Assembly (NCBI RefSeq): GCF_002215035.1
Contig: NZ_NKFP01000006.1
Span: 3,749,080 to 3,813,079, forward strand
Direction: 5' to 3'
Source: Leptolyngbya ohadii IS1
GTDB lineage: Bacteria > Cyanobacteriota > Cyanobacteriia > Elainellales > Elainellaceae
DNA: 64,000 nucleotides
The notes beneath the pieces are model-generated. The model did no database searches. It had not been told where the DNA came from and saw only the letters and a program-made list of their open reading frames with translations. Below, in pieces: positions 1 through 8,924 of this stretch (position 1 is the stretch's first letter; each line of letters opens with the position of its first letter). The translations under genes were made by a program, and so were the position numbers.

Positions 1-338
1 CAGGCAGACATCCACCAGACGGTAGTTATCGTTTACCTCAACGACCTGGCTGTAGAACCGCTCCGACTTGGCTAAGCCGCGAACAAAATCGCGCACGCTG
101 ATCGCCCGATTCTTCAGCTGGGATTCCAGCGCAGGCTGGCGGTTAAACCTGAGGGTCTGATGTTCGCTGAACACCTGACGGTAGCAAGCCCAGATGATTT
201 CCTCCATTTCCGAATTAGAGGCAGCATCTTCAAGGCGATAGATATAGGGGGTATCTTCGTTTTGATCGGACGTGCCAAAGCTCTCGACACGGTGGTTTTG
301 TGTGGTTGGTCTGTATGCAAGCAAGGGCAATGCCATGC
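1..338 (-). CDS. cpcG: Phycobilisome rod-core linker, fourth cpcG gene (partial, runs off left edge)
   Basis: About 112 codons are visible, from the ATG at 338 to the window edge, so this is the N-terminal half of a PBS_linker_poly protein. The start [17 protein letters not shown] and the later [22 protein letters not shown] block match the three linkers to its right. A clear Shine-Dalgarno (GAGGGAG) precedes the ATG. It is the last visible member of the cpcBACDEF-linker series. CpcG linkers join phycocyanin rods to the allophycocyanin core. The C-terminus, which separates core-binding CpcG from membrane-anchored CpcL, lies outside the window, so the subtype is inferred from gene order only. 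Confidence 0.85.
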
Positions 339-527
339 TAGAACTCCCTCATGTAGACTTGGTGGACTATGTAAACGTGATGTGCAAAATCGGGTTTATC
401 TCAACTGGGGCTGTGCGGTTCAGCGTCCATTAGGCTTATTATCCCGTGGAATGGCGCGATCTGAATAGCTTTCACCATCCTGAAACACGATCGCTTTAGC
501 CGATTTCAGCTTTCGCTAATTTCAGCT

Positions 528-1265
528 TTAACCGATCGCTCCTGTGAGGCTAGAAGCCAGTAGCGTGATCGCACAGAGCAGGAACAGCAGCAGCAAAACG
601 CCGCTCACCCGACCCCAGTTAATTCCCTTCAGGAATTGTGCCGTGTTAAAGGGCTTGTCGAAGTCCAGCGTGAACCGACCCACCGGAACATAAGCTCTCG
701 GCTGCGGCAGTTTATCCCGATAGTCTGCGCCATAGCGGGGCGTAAAGCTAAAGGGACGATCGCTCAGGCGTTTCCGCTGATAGGGAACGACCGTATCGCC
801 GAAGTTGCGCGTATATTCCTCGCTGTCGATTAGAGCATCGACAAACTGATGCCAGCCCTTGGTCGCAATTTGCACCGACCAGGCGATTTCCTCTTCCCGG
901 TTGTAGGGTGCCCGTCCCAGCAATCGCTTCAGGCACATTTCCACCAGACGGTAGTTATTGTTCGGTTCAACGACCAGACGGTAAAACCGCTCAGACTTTG
1001 CCAGTCCCCGCACGAAGTCGCGCACGCTAATCGATCGATTCTTCAACTGCGTCTCCAGCGTCACCTGACGGTTAAACTGAAGCATTTCCTGCTCGTTAAA
1101 TACCTGCCGATAGGCAGCCCGAATCAGAGCCTCCCGATCGTCGGGCGTGGTCGCGTCTTCCAAGCGGTAAACATAGGGCGAGTCTTCGTTCTGGTCAGCC
1201 GTGCCGAAACTGGACACCCGCTGATTCTGTGTCGTGGGCTTGTACTCCAGCAAAGGTAGGGACAT
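528..1265 (-). CDS. cpcL: CpcL-type (CpcG2-type) rod linker with C-terminal membrane anchor
   Basis: The 245-residue protein has a linker domain at about residues 20-160 with the family blocks [18 protein letters not shown] and [12 protein letters not shown]. Its C-terminus replaces the usual CpcG tail with a hydrophobic segment at about residues 220-240 ([21 protein letters not shown]). That combination is diagnostic of CpcL, which forms core-less rod antennae at the thylakoid membrane that associate with photosystem I. A strong Shine-Dalgarno (AGGAGAA) lies before the ATG. It is the third of four consecutive linker genes, which as I recall is the place of the CpcL-type gene in the Anabaena cpc operon. 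Function is inferred from domain plus anchor; confidence is high. Confidence 0.88.
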   Translation of the reverse strand: MSLPLLEYKPTTQNQRVSSFGTADQNEDSPYVYRLEDATTPDDREALIRAAYRQVFNEQEMLQFNRQVTLETQLKNRSISVRDFVRGLAKSERFYRLVVEPNNNYRLVEMCLKRLLGRAPYNREEEIAWSVQIATKGWHQFVDALIDSEEYTRNFGDTVVPYQRKRLSDRPFSFTPRYGADYRDKLPQPRAYVPVGRFTLDFDKPFNTAQFLKGINWGRVSGVLLLLFLLCAITLLASSLTGAIG

Positions 1266-1657
1266 ATAATTCTCCTGATTCTCTAGGTAACTGCGTGATT
1301 CTAGATGTGTGAATCCAGATGTGTGAGTCTAAATGTTCGATGTCGATGAGTTTTGTAGATGAGTCTTGCAGACAGGTCATACATATCTCTTGCGGCGATC
1401 GAATTTTTCTCAAGACAGCAGGCAAGAGATCAGTGAGGAGGTTTCAGCGAGGAGGTTTCAGCTTCTCAAATTTCCCACAGTTAGTTACTGGATTTACCCA
1501 GATTCTTAGTCAGGTGGACTTCACTCCTGAAGCCCCTAATCCCCCAAGCATGGGGGACTTTGAAGCCGCAAGTTTTTTCTGCAAGACAGTTTTTCCTGCG
1601 AGACAGTCTTTCCTGCGAGACAGAGTAGCTTGATTTCGGGCAACTAACCGATCGCCT
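1266..1657. repeat. 392-bp linker-gene spacer filled with short direct repeats and a CCCCCTAA-type palindrome
   Basis: No gene is supported here. The spacer between the second linker gene and cpcL contains repeated ATGTGTGARTC words at about 1310-1332, two copies of GAGGAGGTTTCAG at about 1435-1462, and two copies of TTCCTGCGAGACAGT at about 1592-1622. At 1532-1566 there is a palindromic CCCCTAA...TGGGGGACTTTGAA unit that recurs elsewhere in the window. The spacer is longer than the other linker-gene gaps, so it could hold a processing site or a secondary promoter for cpcL, but no promoter motif is convincing. Confidence 0.5.
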
Positions 1658-2398
1658 CTACCGTACCGGGAAGCTCGCCGTGGGACTGACCGAAACGTAG
1701 GTGTCTGGCTTGCTATCGCGGCTCATATCGGGGATTTGAATGTTCCGCGTACTGACGGGGGTCATTTGCTTCGGCGTCACCTTGATCGATCGCGCCATTT
1801 CCAGGAAGTTCTTCACATCGCCCCACTTATACCGCTCCGACTCCAGACGATCGCGCCAGTAGTCGCCATAGCGAGGCGTTACCAGGTTGAACGGACGATC
1901 CTTATAGCGACGACGCTGGTAGGGCACGGTGTTATCGCCAAAGGCAGTGCTGTACTCTTCGCTGTCTAGCAGGGCATCCGCAAAGCGATCGAATCCCTCG
2001 GTGGCAATTTTGATTGACCAGGCACGCTTCTCATCTTCGTTGTAAGGAGCACGTCCCAGAAGCCGCTTCAGGCACAGTTCCACGACCCGGTAGTTGGAAT
2101 TGGTTTCCAGAACGAGCTTGCGGAAGGTGTCAGACTTCGCCAGTCCCCGCACAAAGTCGCGCACGGTAATCGATCGATTCTTGAGCTGGGACTCCAGGTC
2201 GGACTGACGGCTGCTTCTGAGGATGACATGCTCGCTGAAAACCTGACGGTACGCTGCCCAGATCATTGCCTCCAGGTCAGTGTTGTCGGTGCAGTCTTCC
2301 AGACGATAGATGTAGGGCGTATCTTCTCCGGGAACCTCGTAGCCCGGAACCCGATGATTCCGCGAGGAAGGAGTGTATTCAAGCAGAGGAATGGTCAT
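1658..2398 (-). CDS. cpcG: Phycobilisome rod-core linker CpcG (second copy)
   Basis: The 246-residue protein carries the PBS_linker_poly domain (residues about 20-165), with [19 protein letters not shown] and [16 protein letters not shown] blocks. The C-terminal extension contains [12 protein letters not shown] and a basic, non-hydrophobic tail, as expected for a soluble CpcG that docks a phycocyanin rod onto the core. It lies 46 bp downstream of the first linker gene and is read in the same direction. The Shine-Dalgarno is weak, so translation may depend on the upstream gene. Different CpcG copies usually vary in the tail that meets the core, which suggests non-identical docking sites. Confidence 0.9.
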   Translation of the reverse strand: MTIPLLEYTPSSRNHRVPGYEVPGEDTPYIYRLEDCTDNTDLEAMIWAAYRQVFSEHVILRSSRQSDLESQLKNRSITVRDFVRGLAKSDTFRKLVLETNSNYRVVELCLKRLLGRAPYNEDEKRAWSIKIATEGFDRFADALLDSEEYSTAFGDNTVPYQRRRYKDRPFNLVTPRYGDYWRDRLESERYKWGDVKNFLEMARSIKVTPKQMTPVSTRNIQIPDMSRDSKPDTYVSVSPTASFPVR

Positions 2399-2444
2399 GG
2401 TGATGTAATCAAGAAATATTTAGGGAATAAAAAATGAACGGAAA

Positions 2445-3284
2445 TTAAACCTTCGGCGTGTTGTACAGATAGCGATAGGGCAACGCTACATTCGTCGGCT
2501 TCACCGTCGGCTTCACTTCGCTGGCACTGCGGCTGGAATCGGGCACTTTGACTGCACTGGAGGTTGCCCGCGCCACGTCCCGCTGGGTGTCCTGTTGGGG
2601 AATTAGCAGCGACTTCGCCATATTGAAAAACATCGGCGGCACTGCCTGCTGGATGATCTTGCGATCGAGGTTGCCTGCCTGATACTGCCGAACCTGGTAG
2701 TAGGAGCGAGTTTGCAGCTCCATTTCCAGCATCCGATTCCGCCAGTAATCGCTGTAGCGCGGATTGGTCAGGTTAAACGGACGACCCTCCATGCGGCGAC
2801 GCTGATAGGGCACCACATCATCCCCGAAATTCTGCCGATACTCGTCGCTGTCCACCACTGCATCGATAAAGCCGTGCAGTCCCTTCGTGGCAATCACGAT
2901 CGACCAGGCAATCTGCTCATCCTTGCTGTAGGATGCCCGTCCCAGAAACCGCTTAAAGGTGAGATCGACAATCCGGTAGTTGGAGTTCAGTTCGGCAATT
3001 TCTTCGCGATAAACGTCCGACTTGCCCAGACCTCGGATGAACTCACGCACCGAGATCGCCCGATTCCGCAGCTGGGATTCCAGCGCAGGCTGACGGAAGC
3101 TCTCCAGCACCAGATGCTCACTGAAAATTTGCCGATAGGCTGCCCAGATAATCTCGTTGACATCGGTGTCCGAGATGGCGTAGCTCAGGCGGTACTGGAT
3201 AGGATCGTCCTCATCGGGGACATCATAGCCCTCCACACGCTGATTCTGGGTCTTGGGAGTAACTTTGAGAAGAGGGATCGACAT
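2445..3284 (-). CDS. cpcG: Phycobilisome rod-core linker CpcG (first copy)
   Basis: At 279 residues this is the longest complete linker of the set. The N-terminal linker domain (residues about 20-165) contains LESQLRNRAISVREFIRGL and FKRFLGRASYSKDE. A long C-terminal arm starts at PRYSDYWRNRM and lacks a membrane segment, so it is a soluble rod-core linker. A good Shine-Dalgarno (AGGTCAACCC) sits before the ATG. It directly follows cpcF in the operon. The domain differs from the later copies at several otherwise shared positions (for example FKRFLGRAS versus LKRLLGRAP), so it is the most diverged of the four. Confidence 0.9.
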   Translation of the reverse strand: MSIPLLKVTPKTQNQRVEGYDVPDEDDPIQYRLSYAISDTDVNEIIWAAYRQIFSEHLVLESFRQPALESQLRNRAISVREFIRGLGKSDVYREEIAELNSNYRIVDLTFKRFLGRASYSKDEQIAWSIVIATKGLHGFIDAVVDSDEYRQNFGDDVVPYQRRRMEGRPFNLTNPRYSDYWRNRMLEMELQTRSYYQVRQYQAGNLDRKIIQQAVPPMFFNMAKSLLIPQQDTQRDVARATSSAVKVPDSSRSASEVKPTVKPTNVALPYRYLYNTPKV

Positions 3285-3397
3285 GGGTTGACCTAAGTTG
3301 TTTTGTGTATAAGGGGGAATGGGGAGTCGGGATTAGGATGAACAGCGAGCGGGTTTTCCTTTAGCTCCCAATCATCTAGTTCTCAATCATCTAGCTC

Positions 3398-4066
3398 TCA
3401 AGTAGCTGTCAGTGCTTGGAGTGCCTTTTGGCTTCTTGACTGGACGGCTAGGTCTTCGTCCTGGTGGGCGATTTGCTGGAGCTGTTGTTCGATCGTCGAG
3501 CGCAGAGGATTTGCTGACAGTGCCAGTGCCTCCAGTGCCCCGATCGCTGCATAGCGCAAAGACCAGTCCGTGTCTTGGCTAATCTTCACGAGCGAGGTCA
3601 TCACCCGTTCCTGCGCTTGAGCAGCATCGCCCTCCGGAAGCCAGTCCCAGTGAAGGTCACCGAGTCCTTTTGTGGCAGCCCGCCGCACACTCGGCGCAAA
3701 ATCTGCCTCCGCCGCTGCCAGCAATTCCTCTAGCGCCCGTGGATCGCCAATACCCACCAGTGCCCGAATTGTCCAGGCTCTCGCTCCGTAATTGTAGTCA
3801 TCGACCAGATCGAGCAGGGGCTGAACTGCTGCTTTACCCAGCTGTACCAGACCCCGAACGGCGATCGCTGCTGCCCCCGGATTGTTGAATCCCAGAGCGC
3901 GAATCAGCGTCGGAATCCCGGCTTCCTGCTGAGCAGCTACCAATGCCTGTACCGCAGCAACTAACCGATCGGGCGAATCTGCCTGATCGATAGCGTCAAT
4001 TAGCGGTTGGACAGAGGTGGGGTGCCCATTTTGGGGTTGAGAGAGAGTCATCGGACTAGAGGACAT
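3398..4066 (-). CDS. cpcF: Phycocyanobilin lyase subunit CpcF
   Basis: This 222-residue alpha-helical protein is built of HEAT-like (PBS lyase) repeats, for example PTLIRALGFNNPGAAAIAVR and WSLRYAAIGALEALA. CpcF pairs with CpcE to attach phycocyanobilin to Cys84 of the phycocyanin alpha subunit, and the pair can also remove it. The gene follows cpcE in the usual cpcBACDEF order. The 208-bp gap to cpcE holds a small inverted-repeat element and GGGGAGT-type repeats instead of a tight junction. Residues 1-20 are polar and low in complexity. The call rests on repeats plus gene order. Confidence 0.88.
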   Translation of the reverse strand: MSSSPMTLSQPQNGHPTSVQPLIDAIDQADSPDRLVAAVQALVAAQQEAGIPTLIRALGFNNPGAAAIAVRGLVQLGKAAVQPLLDLVDDYNYGARAWTIRALVGIGDPRALEELLAAAEADFAPSVRRAATKGLGDLHWDWLPEGDAAQAQERVMTSLVKISQDTDWSLRYAAIGALEALALSANPLRSTIEQQLQQIAHQDEDLAVQSRSQKALQALTAT

Positions 4067-4159
4067 TGACTAGAGAACATTGGGGAGTAGGGAGTGGGGA
4101 ATGGGAGTCGGGAGGGATAGGAAATGGAGATCTAGGGTTAGCGATCGGTGTCCTGCATC

Positions 4160-4265
4160 GCCCCCTAAATCCCCCAAACTTGGGGGACTTTGAACCGTTT
4201 GGATTTCCATAACAAATGGAATTCTTAAGGCTCGGTTCTCCCCAGGATTGGGGGGTTAGGGGGGC
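4160..4265. repeat. 106-bp MITE-like element with inverted CCCCCTAA ends between cpcE and cpcF
   Basis: The left end (from 4160) reads CGCCCCCTAAATCCCCCAAA and continues to GGGGGACTTTGAACCG. The right end (to 4265) is its near inverse: CGGTTCTCCCC, a short loop, then GGGGGGTTAGGGGGGCG. About 30 unrelated bases lie between the two inverted ends, and each end is itself a hairpin. The end of the element overlaps the region just after the cpcE stop. The same CCCCCTAA unit appears as single copies at other places in the window. It is non-coding; mobility is inferred only from recurrence and inverted ends. Confidence 0.6.
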
Positions 4266-4274
4266 GGGTTCGGA

Positions 4275-5162
4275 CTACAGCAAACTGTCCATCAGATCCA
4301 TCAGCTTCAGCGCATCCGGAGATAACGCTCCTGCCAATCGCACCTGACGTTCTAGCAAACCTTTGAGAGAGAACAGCTTGAAACTATTTTCTGCCGCAGC
4401 CCCAGCAATTGCCTCCGCCGCAGGCAGATAGCCCACTGCACCGAGATCAGACAGGGCAACGCGACGCAAATTAATATCGCTTCCAGACAGAGCAGCCACC
4501 AGCCGATCGCCGTATTGTGCCTCACCCGTAAGCTGATACATGGCGCGAGCCGCCGCATACTGAACCCGTCCGACCGAGTGATTCAGAAAGGGCTGAACCC
4601 GATCGATCGCCTGCTGCTGCCATTGCGTACCGGGAGCCAGCGAACCCAGTGCCTCCATGACCGCCTCAACGGGCTGCGCTAAATGAGGACGACCCAGAAC
4701 GGGTTTTCCCGCCTCCAAGCCATCCTGCAACAGCAGCAGCAATGCCGGAACTGCCGACGCATCGCCCAGCATTCCAAGAGACTGCGCCGCCGACTCGCGC
4801 ACATAGAAATCCTCACAGGACAGGCATTCGACTAATCCGGGAACCGCCCGCCGATCGTCCAGCTTGCCCAGTGCCCTTGCCGCATTTCGCCGTAGCGGAT
4901 AGCCGCCCAGCTCGGTGCGATCGGACTCGTCCTGCAAAGCTGCAATGAGCGCATCAACTGCCGCAGGGGTTTTAACGCGAAATTTGCCCAACCACCAGGC
5001 TGCGTAGTACCGCAAGCTCAGATCGGGATGGGTCAAATTTGCAATCGCCTGTTCAGTTGTCAGTTCAGCCGATGGGGTTTCGTTGGGCTGAGAGGAGTTG
5101 TCGTTTAGCTCCGGAGGATGATTGCGATCGTTTGAAGATTCCAGCATGAAGCACGTACCCAT
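4275..5162 (-). CDS. cpcE: Phycocyanobilin lyase subunit CpcE
   Basis: The protein has about 295 residues. A polar N-terminus of about 35 residues is followed by HEAT-like repeats, including LRYYAAWWLGKF, RRNAARALGKLDDRRAVPGL and VRESAAQSLGMLGD. Together with CpcF it ligates phycocyanobilin to Cys84 of CpcA. A second ATG at codon 6 (5147) is equally possible, since neither start has a clear ribosome binding site and the first five residues (MGTCF) look atypical. It is placed between cpcD and cpcF as expected. A TGATTGATTAGCGCG direct repeat lies in the upstream gap (5282-5312). Confidence 0.9.
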   Translation of the reverse strand: MGTCFMLESSNDRNHPPELNDNSSQPNETPSAELTTEQAIANLTHPDLSLRYYAAWWLGKFRVKTPAAVDALIAALQDESDRTELGGYPLRRNAARALGKLDDRRAVPGLVECLSCEDFYVRESAAQSLGMLGDASAVPALLLLLQDGLEAGKPVLGRPHLAQPVEAVMEALGSLAPGTQWQQQAIDRVQPFLNHSVGRVQYAAARAMYQLTGEAQYGDRLVAALSGSDINLRRVALSDLGAVGYLPAAEAIAGAAAENSFKLFSLKGLLERQVRLAGALSPDALKLMDLMDSLL

Positions 5163-5320
5163 GTTCAGGCAAAACGCCAGCCCGCTGTCTGATTAAACAG
5201 CCGCCATCAATTCAACAAATCCGCCATTTGTGAAACAGCAGAAACGAAACCGATCGCAGGCTGACGACTTCTGCCCATAAATTGATTGATTAGCGCGTGA
5301 TTGATTAGCGCGCAGAGCAA

Positions 5321-5557
5321 TTAACCTGCCGACAATGGCTCGATGTTGACAATCTTGCCGCCCATCCGCAGAATCCGCTGCATTTCTTCGTTCATCCGGT
5401 TGTAGGGAACGGTGATGAAGACGCTGCCGCTCCGACGGATGGAATAATTATTGCGATCGTTCTCTTCGTTTTGGCGAAGTCCCACTACCTCATAGCGGAA
5501 CATCCGGCTTCCAGACGGGCTATTTGCAGAACCACCAACCGCAGCTTGTCCAAACAT
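5321..5557 (-). CDS. cpcD: Phycobilisome rod-capping linker CpcD
   Basis: This 78-residue protein is a single CpcD domain, with FRYEVVGLRQNEEN near residue 20 and VFITVPYNRMNEEMQRILRMG near residue 50. It caps the distal end of phycocyanin rods and limits their length. Its sequence resembles the C-terminal domain of the adjacent cpcC product. A good Shine-Dalgarno (AGAGGT) precedes the ATG. It lies between cpcC and cpcE. Size and order are typical of the family. Confidence 0.93.
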   Translation of the reverse strand: MFGQAAVGGSANSPSGSRMFRYEVVGLRQNEENDRNNYSIRRSGSVFITVPYNRMNEEMQRILRMGGKIVNIEPLSAG

Positions 5558-5805
5558 AGGTCAATTTACCTCTTGTATGAGCAGTTTAAGAATGAGTCGT
5601 TTAAGAATGAGCCACTCAGATGAAAGCTTTTGAAACTGATCGTGCAGAGCAACAGGCTCGGAATCCTTTCTCGATACAGCGATTTACGGAAGCATAAACC
5701 GAAGCAACAAAGAAACGATCGTCCATCACCCGCCACTCCGCACATTGTGATTCAAATCCAGGCGATTCAAATCAAGTAATTCCAATCAGGCGATTCAGCC
5801 AACCG

Positions 5806-6672
5806 TTACGCAGGATTGACGCTTACGATTCTGCCGCCCTGACGCTGAACTTGCTGCATCTTGGCAGAAAGCTGATTGTAGGGCACCAGGAACGCCGTGC
5901 TGCTGCGACGCACACTCGGATAGCCAGAACCACGCAGTCCAGCGACTTCCAGGCGATACATCCGCGCTTCGTCTCCCGCAACCGAACCGCCCAAGCATTT
6001 CGCAGGCGGAACATCGTTGGTTGCTCGATAGTGAGACCAGCCGCCGTCGCTGCTCGAAGGAGCCAGAATCGTAGACGTCTTATTCTGTGCCAGTTCACGG
6101 GCTAACCGCGAGTTGTTGCCCTCGGTTTGAGCGCGATCGCTGTTGGCGTAGCCGCGATACAGACGGAACATCCGACTGAATCCAACCGTTCTCGATCCGG
6201 TGTGTACTTCAAATCCCCGATAGTAGGGAACGATGTTCTCACCGAAGTTCGCCTGATACTCTTCCGAGTCAACATAGGAATCGACATCTGCATCAAAACC
6301 CTGAGTCTCATAGAGATCCAGGTGGAAGATCACTTCGCTCTCATCATAGGGAGCGCGACCCAGCAGATGCTTGTAGTTCAGCTCAATCACCCGCGTCTGA
6401 AAATTCGGGTAAAGGAACTTCTGCTTATACAGATTGGACTTTGCAACACAGCGAACAAACTCACGTACCGAGATTTTGCGATCGCGCAACAAAGACTCAG
6501 CACTGGTCAGACGCTCTGAAGCCATCAAATAATCGTTACCCAACACCTGGCGGTAGACCGCCCGGATGACGTTCCCGACATCCTCTTGCGTAGAAGTCGG
6601 ACGCAGTTCTACCCGTGTCGAATCGCTGAACGCCGACGTGCCCAAACGGGATGCTGCTGTTGTCACAGCCAT
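5806..6672 (-). CDS. cpcC: Phycocyanin-associated rod linker CpcC
   Basis: The protein has 288 residues and two domains. The N-terminal PBS_linker_poly domain (about residues 20-155) includes [18 protein letters not shown] and [14 protein letters not shown]. The C-terminal CpcD-like domain (about 235-286) includes [11 protein letters not shown] and [20 protein letters not shown]. It links phycocyanin hexamers within the rod. A strong Shine-Dalgarno (GGAGGAG) is present. It is separated from cpcA by about 400 bp with two strong hairpins, which commonly lowers linker expression relative to cpcBA. Only one cpcC-type gene is visible; some relatives have a second. Confidence 0.93.
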   Translation of the reverse strand: MAVTTAASRLGTSAFSDSTRVELRPTSTQEDVGNVIRAVYRQVLGNDYLMASERLTSAESLLRDRKISVREFVRCVAKSNLYKQKFLYPNFQTRVIELNYKHLLGRAPYDESEVIFHLDLYETQGFDADVDSYVDSEEYQANFGENIVPYYRGFEVHTGSRTVGFSRMFRLYRGYANSDRAQTEGNNSRLARELAQNKTSTILAPSSSDGGWSHYRATNDVPPAKCLGGSVAGDEARMYRLEVAGLRGSGYPSVRRSSTAFLVPYNQLSAKMQQVQRQGGRIVSVNPA

Positions 6673-6820
6673 AGGTTATCTCCTCCAACAAAGCGAGTAA
6701 GCCAGAAGAAAGCAGGGCAGGAAAGACCAAAAGGAAAATGAAACGATGCCGCGTTAACGCGATGTGTAACTTAATTTATGAACCTCTCAATGTTTTGGAA
6801 TCAGGCAGCCACCTGTCCAA

Positions 6821-6856
6821 TCCGGACGGGATACCCATCCCAATAAGAAGTCCGGA
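6821..6856 (-). promoter_or_regulatory. Nested hairpin upstream of cpcC
   Basis: TCCGGAC at 6821-6827 is the exact inverse of GTCCGGA at 6850-6856. Between them GGGAT and ATCCC form an inner stem around a short ACCC loop. It lies in the cpcA-cpcC intergenic region, about 150 bp before the cpcC start, and could act on mRNA stability or on readthrough. The structure is read directly; the role is inferred. Confidence 0.45.
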
Positions 6857-6997
6857 AAAGCTGCACATCGAGTAATTTAAATCTTAAAAAAGCAATACAG
6901 CGTTTTTTCATTAAAGGCAGACAGCGCCTACGGTTTGGGGTTAGGTGTAAGCTTGTCCTTCATTTTCCATCTCGTATTCCTTCGCCCAGATACACTA

Positions 6998-7058
6998 AGC
7001 CCGGAAAGATAAACCATCGCTAGCAAAAACCACCAGCAACCGCATACCTTTCCGGGCT
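6998..7058 (-). terminator. Long hairpin just after cpcA, probable attenuator or mRNA stabiliser
   Basis: On the minus strand, 11 bases after the cpcA stop, AGCCCGGAAAG at 7048-7058 pairs exactly with CTTTCCGGGCT at 6998-7008, with a loop of about 39 bases. No long U run follows, so complete termination is not expected. A stable hairpin between cpcBA and the linker genes is a known way to make short abundant cpcBA transcripts and longer rare ones. The stem is seen directly; the function is inferred from the family. Confidence 0.6.
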
Positions 7059-7068
7059 GCACGATCAA

Positions 7069-7557
7069 TTAGCTGAGAGCGTTGATCGCGTAGTCGATGT
7101 AGGCATTCGCTTCAACAGCAGCTTGACCCGTGATACCGTGGTTAGCTTTGATGTGCTTCAGAGCTTCCACGTACCAGCTGGGGGACAGATCGAAGGTGCG
7201 GTTGATTTCATCCAGACCAGCAATCAGGTACTCATCCATCGGACCTGTGCCGCCAGCAACCAGGCAGTAGGTCACCATACGGAGGTAGTAGCCGATGTCA
7301 CGAGAGCACTTCGCCTTACCGCGAGCATCAGAAGCAAAGTTAGCACCTTGGGTATTGGTGGTGTAGGGGAACTTCTGATAAACAGCATTAGCTGCGCCAT
7401 CGATCAGTTGCTGAGCATTGTTGGTCAGAGTGCGAGCAGCTTCCAGAGCAGCAGCAGCACGCTCATAGCGACCGAACACCTGGTGCATTTCAGCATTGCT
7501 CAGAAAACGACCTTGGGTATCAGCAGCAGCGATCGCTTCGGTAATGGGGGTCTTCAT
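7069..7557 (-). CDS. cpcA: C-phycocyanin alpha subunit
   Basis: The protein has 162 residues, the usual family length. Cys84, in [15 protein letters not shown], is the phycocyanobilin attachment site served by CpcE/CpcF. The globin-like phycobiliprotein fold is evident from [20 protein letters not shown] at the N-terminus to the [11 protein letters not shown] end. It pairs with CpcB in (alpha-beta) discs of the phycobilisome rods. A Shine-Dalgarno (AGGGAGAT) precedes the ATG. It lies downstream of cpcB with a 129-bp gap. The gene is intact and typical. Confidence 0.98.
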   Translation of the reverse strand: MKTPITEAIAAADTQGRFLSNAEMHQVFGRYERAAAALEAARTLTNNAQQLIDGAANAVYQKFPYTTNTQGANFASDARGKAKCSRDIGYYLRMVTYCLVAGGTGPMDEYLIAGLDEINRTFDLSPSWYVEALKHIKANHGITGQAAVEANAYIDYAINALS

Positions 7558-7686
7558 TCGGTTATCTCCCTAAATTTTTAATCCTTGATGTTTGCGATGA
7601 GAAATACTGTCATTCGTCAGTTTTCACTGGTCATTCGTCATTTGCTGATATTTGCCAATGACCAAAGACAGTGAGCAAAGGACAAA

Positions 7687-8205
7687 TTAAGCAACAGCAG
7701 CAGCAGCGCGATCGAAGTAGCTAGCTAGCTCGGACATCAGTGCAGAGCAGTCGCCCTTGGTGATGCCGCTGGGATCGTTAGCGATCGCAATTGCAGCTTC
7801 CTTCATCTTCTGAACGCCAGCAGCCACAGAACCACCGGGAACGCCCAGAGCTTGATAGGTCTCACGCAGACCGTTCAGGCAACGATCATCCAGAACACTG
7901 GAATCGCCAGCCAGAGCAGCGTAGGTCACATAGCGCAAGATGATTTCCATGTCGCGCAAGCAAGCAGCCATGCGGCGGTTGGTGTAAGCGTTTCCACCGG
8001 GCTGGATGAGCTGAGGCTGTTCTTCAAACAGAGCGCGAGCTGCGTTAGCAACGATCGTGGAAGCGTTTCCGGTTACACGGTTTACAACATCCAGACGCTT
8101 GTTGCCTTCTTTAACCAGGTTATTTAACGCATCCAGTTGAGAAGCGCTCAGGAATTCACCCTTTGCGTCGGCTTGAGAAACAACCTTGGCGAATGCATCT
8201 AGCAT
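7687..8205 (-). CDS. cpcB: C-phycocyanin beta subunit
   Basis: The protein has 172 residues. Cys82 ([11 protein letters not shown]) and Cys153 (TKGDCSALM) are the two bilin attachment sites of phycocyanin beta. Asn72 ([10 protein letters not shown]) is the residue that is gamma-N-methylated in this family. A good Shine-Dalgarno (AGGAGATTG) lies before the ATG. This is the first gene of the operon and the most strongly expressed type in cyanobacteria. Both lyase sites and the overall length are intact. Confidence 0.98.
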   Translation of the reverse strand: MLDAFAKVVSQADAKGEFLSASQLDALNNLVKEGNKRLDVVNRVTGNASTIVANAARALFEEQPQLIQPGGNAYTNRRMAACLRDMEIILRYVTYAALAGDSSVLDDRCLNGLRETYQALGVPGGSVAAGVQKMKEAAIAIANDPSGITKGDCSALMSELASYFDRAAAAVA

Positions 8206-8924
8206 GGACTCAATCTCCTAATTGTTTTAGTTAAGTTCGGTTTTCGATCAAACCTGTGATTAGGTTCAAGCTGGCTAAGCAACCTGAAGGAGAAACGCCA
8301 GATTCACCGCAGCCACCCGTTTACCTTCTTGTCAATCCCATCTCTCTTGAGACATAGCGCAGTGGAAAGTCTAAAGAAATCTGAGAACGCTTCACATTTA
8401 TATGAGAAACCAAAAAGGCTTGATCTAGAGCAGCTTGGGTAGCGATTTGTCTGTGTTTTTTGCCCTCCAGGTATTCTTATACAATGATGCCGAGGCATTG
8501 TTTTTTACGAGTTGTTAAGAACCGTCTCGGAATAGAGATGAACGGCTGAAACTTAGTTCCAATCAGCACTTCGCGATAATTTATTCGAGTGAAGCGTTAC
8601 CTTTCGTTTCAGAAACGCTAAGGATTATTACAAAGTGTAAATTCCAGTTCTTTTAATAATTCCATCAAGAGATTGCCCATTCTGGCTTCCTGGTTTTAAT
8701 CAGAAAAACTTGTAAAAGTGATTGCGTTAAGTTATTTTAATAATATCCTTTTTGTAGAATATAAGTTTGGTAAAGGCATCCTATGATACAGCAATGTAAA
8801 GTAGCCCTTCTTCGCAAAAAAATGGGCTAGGTTGGCTGAGGATAGGTCTTGGGATTGATTGCAGGCGGCAGGGAATTTGGCAGCGTGGGAGAATAAAAAT
8901 AGGTTCAAGGTAAAGGAAAACTGT
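8206..8924. promoter_or_regulatory. Divergent intergenic region, leader and promoter zone of cpcB and of the TspO-like gene
   Basis: About 720 bp separate two divergent genes with no supported ORF. On the minus strand the cpcB-proximal part must hold the phycocyanin promoter and a long untranslated leader, as is usual for cpc operons. I cannot fix the -10 and -35 boxes by eye. The half near the TspO-like gene is AT-rich (8600-8770). No tRNA or palindromic operator stands out. Confidence 0.5.
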
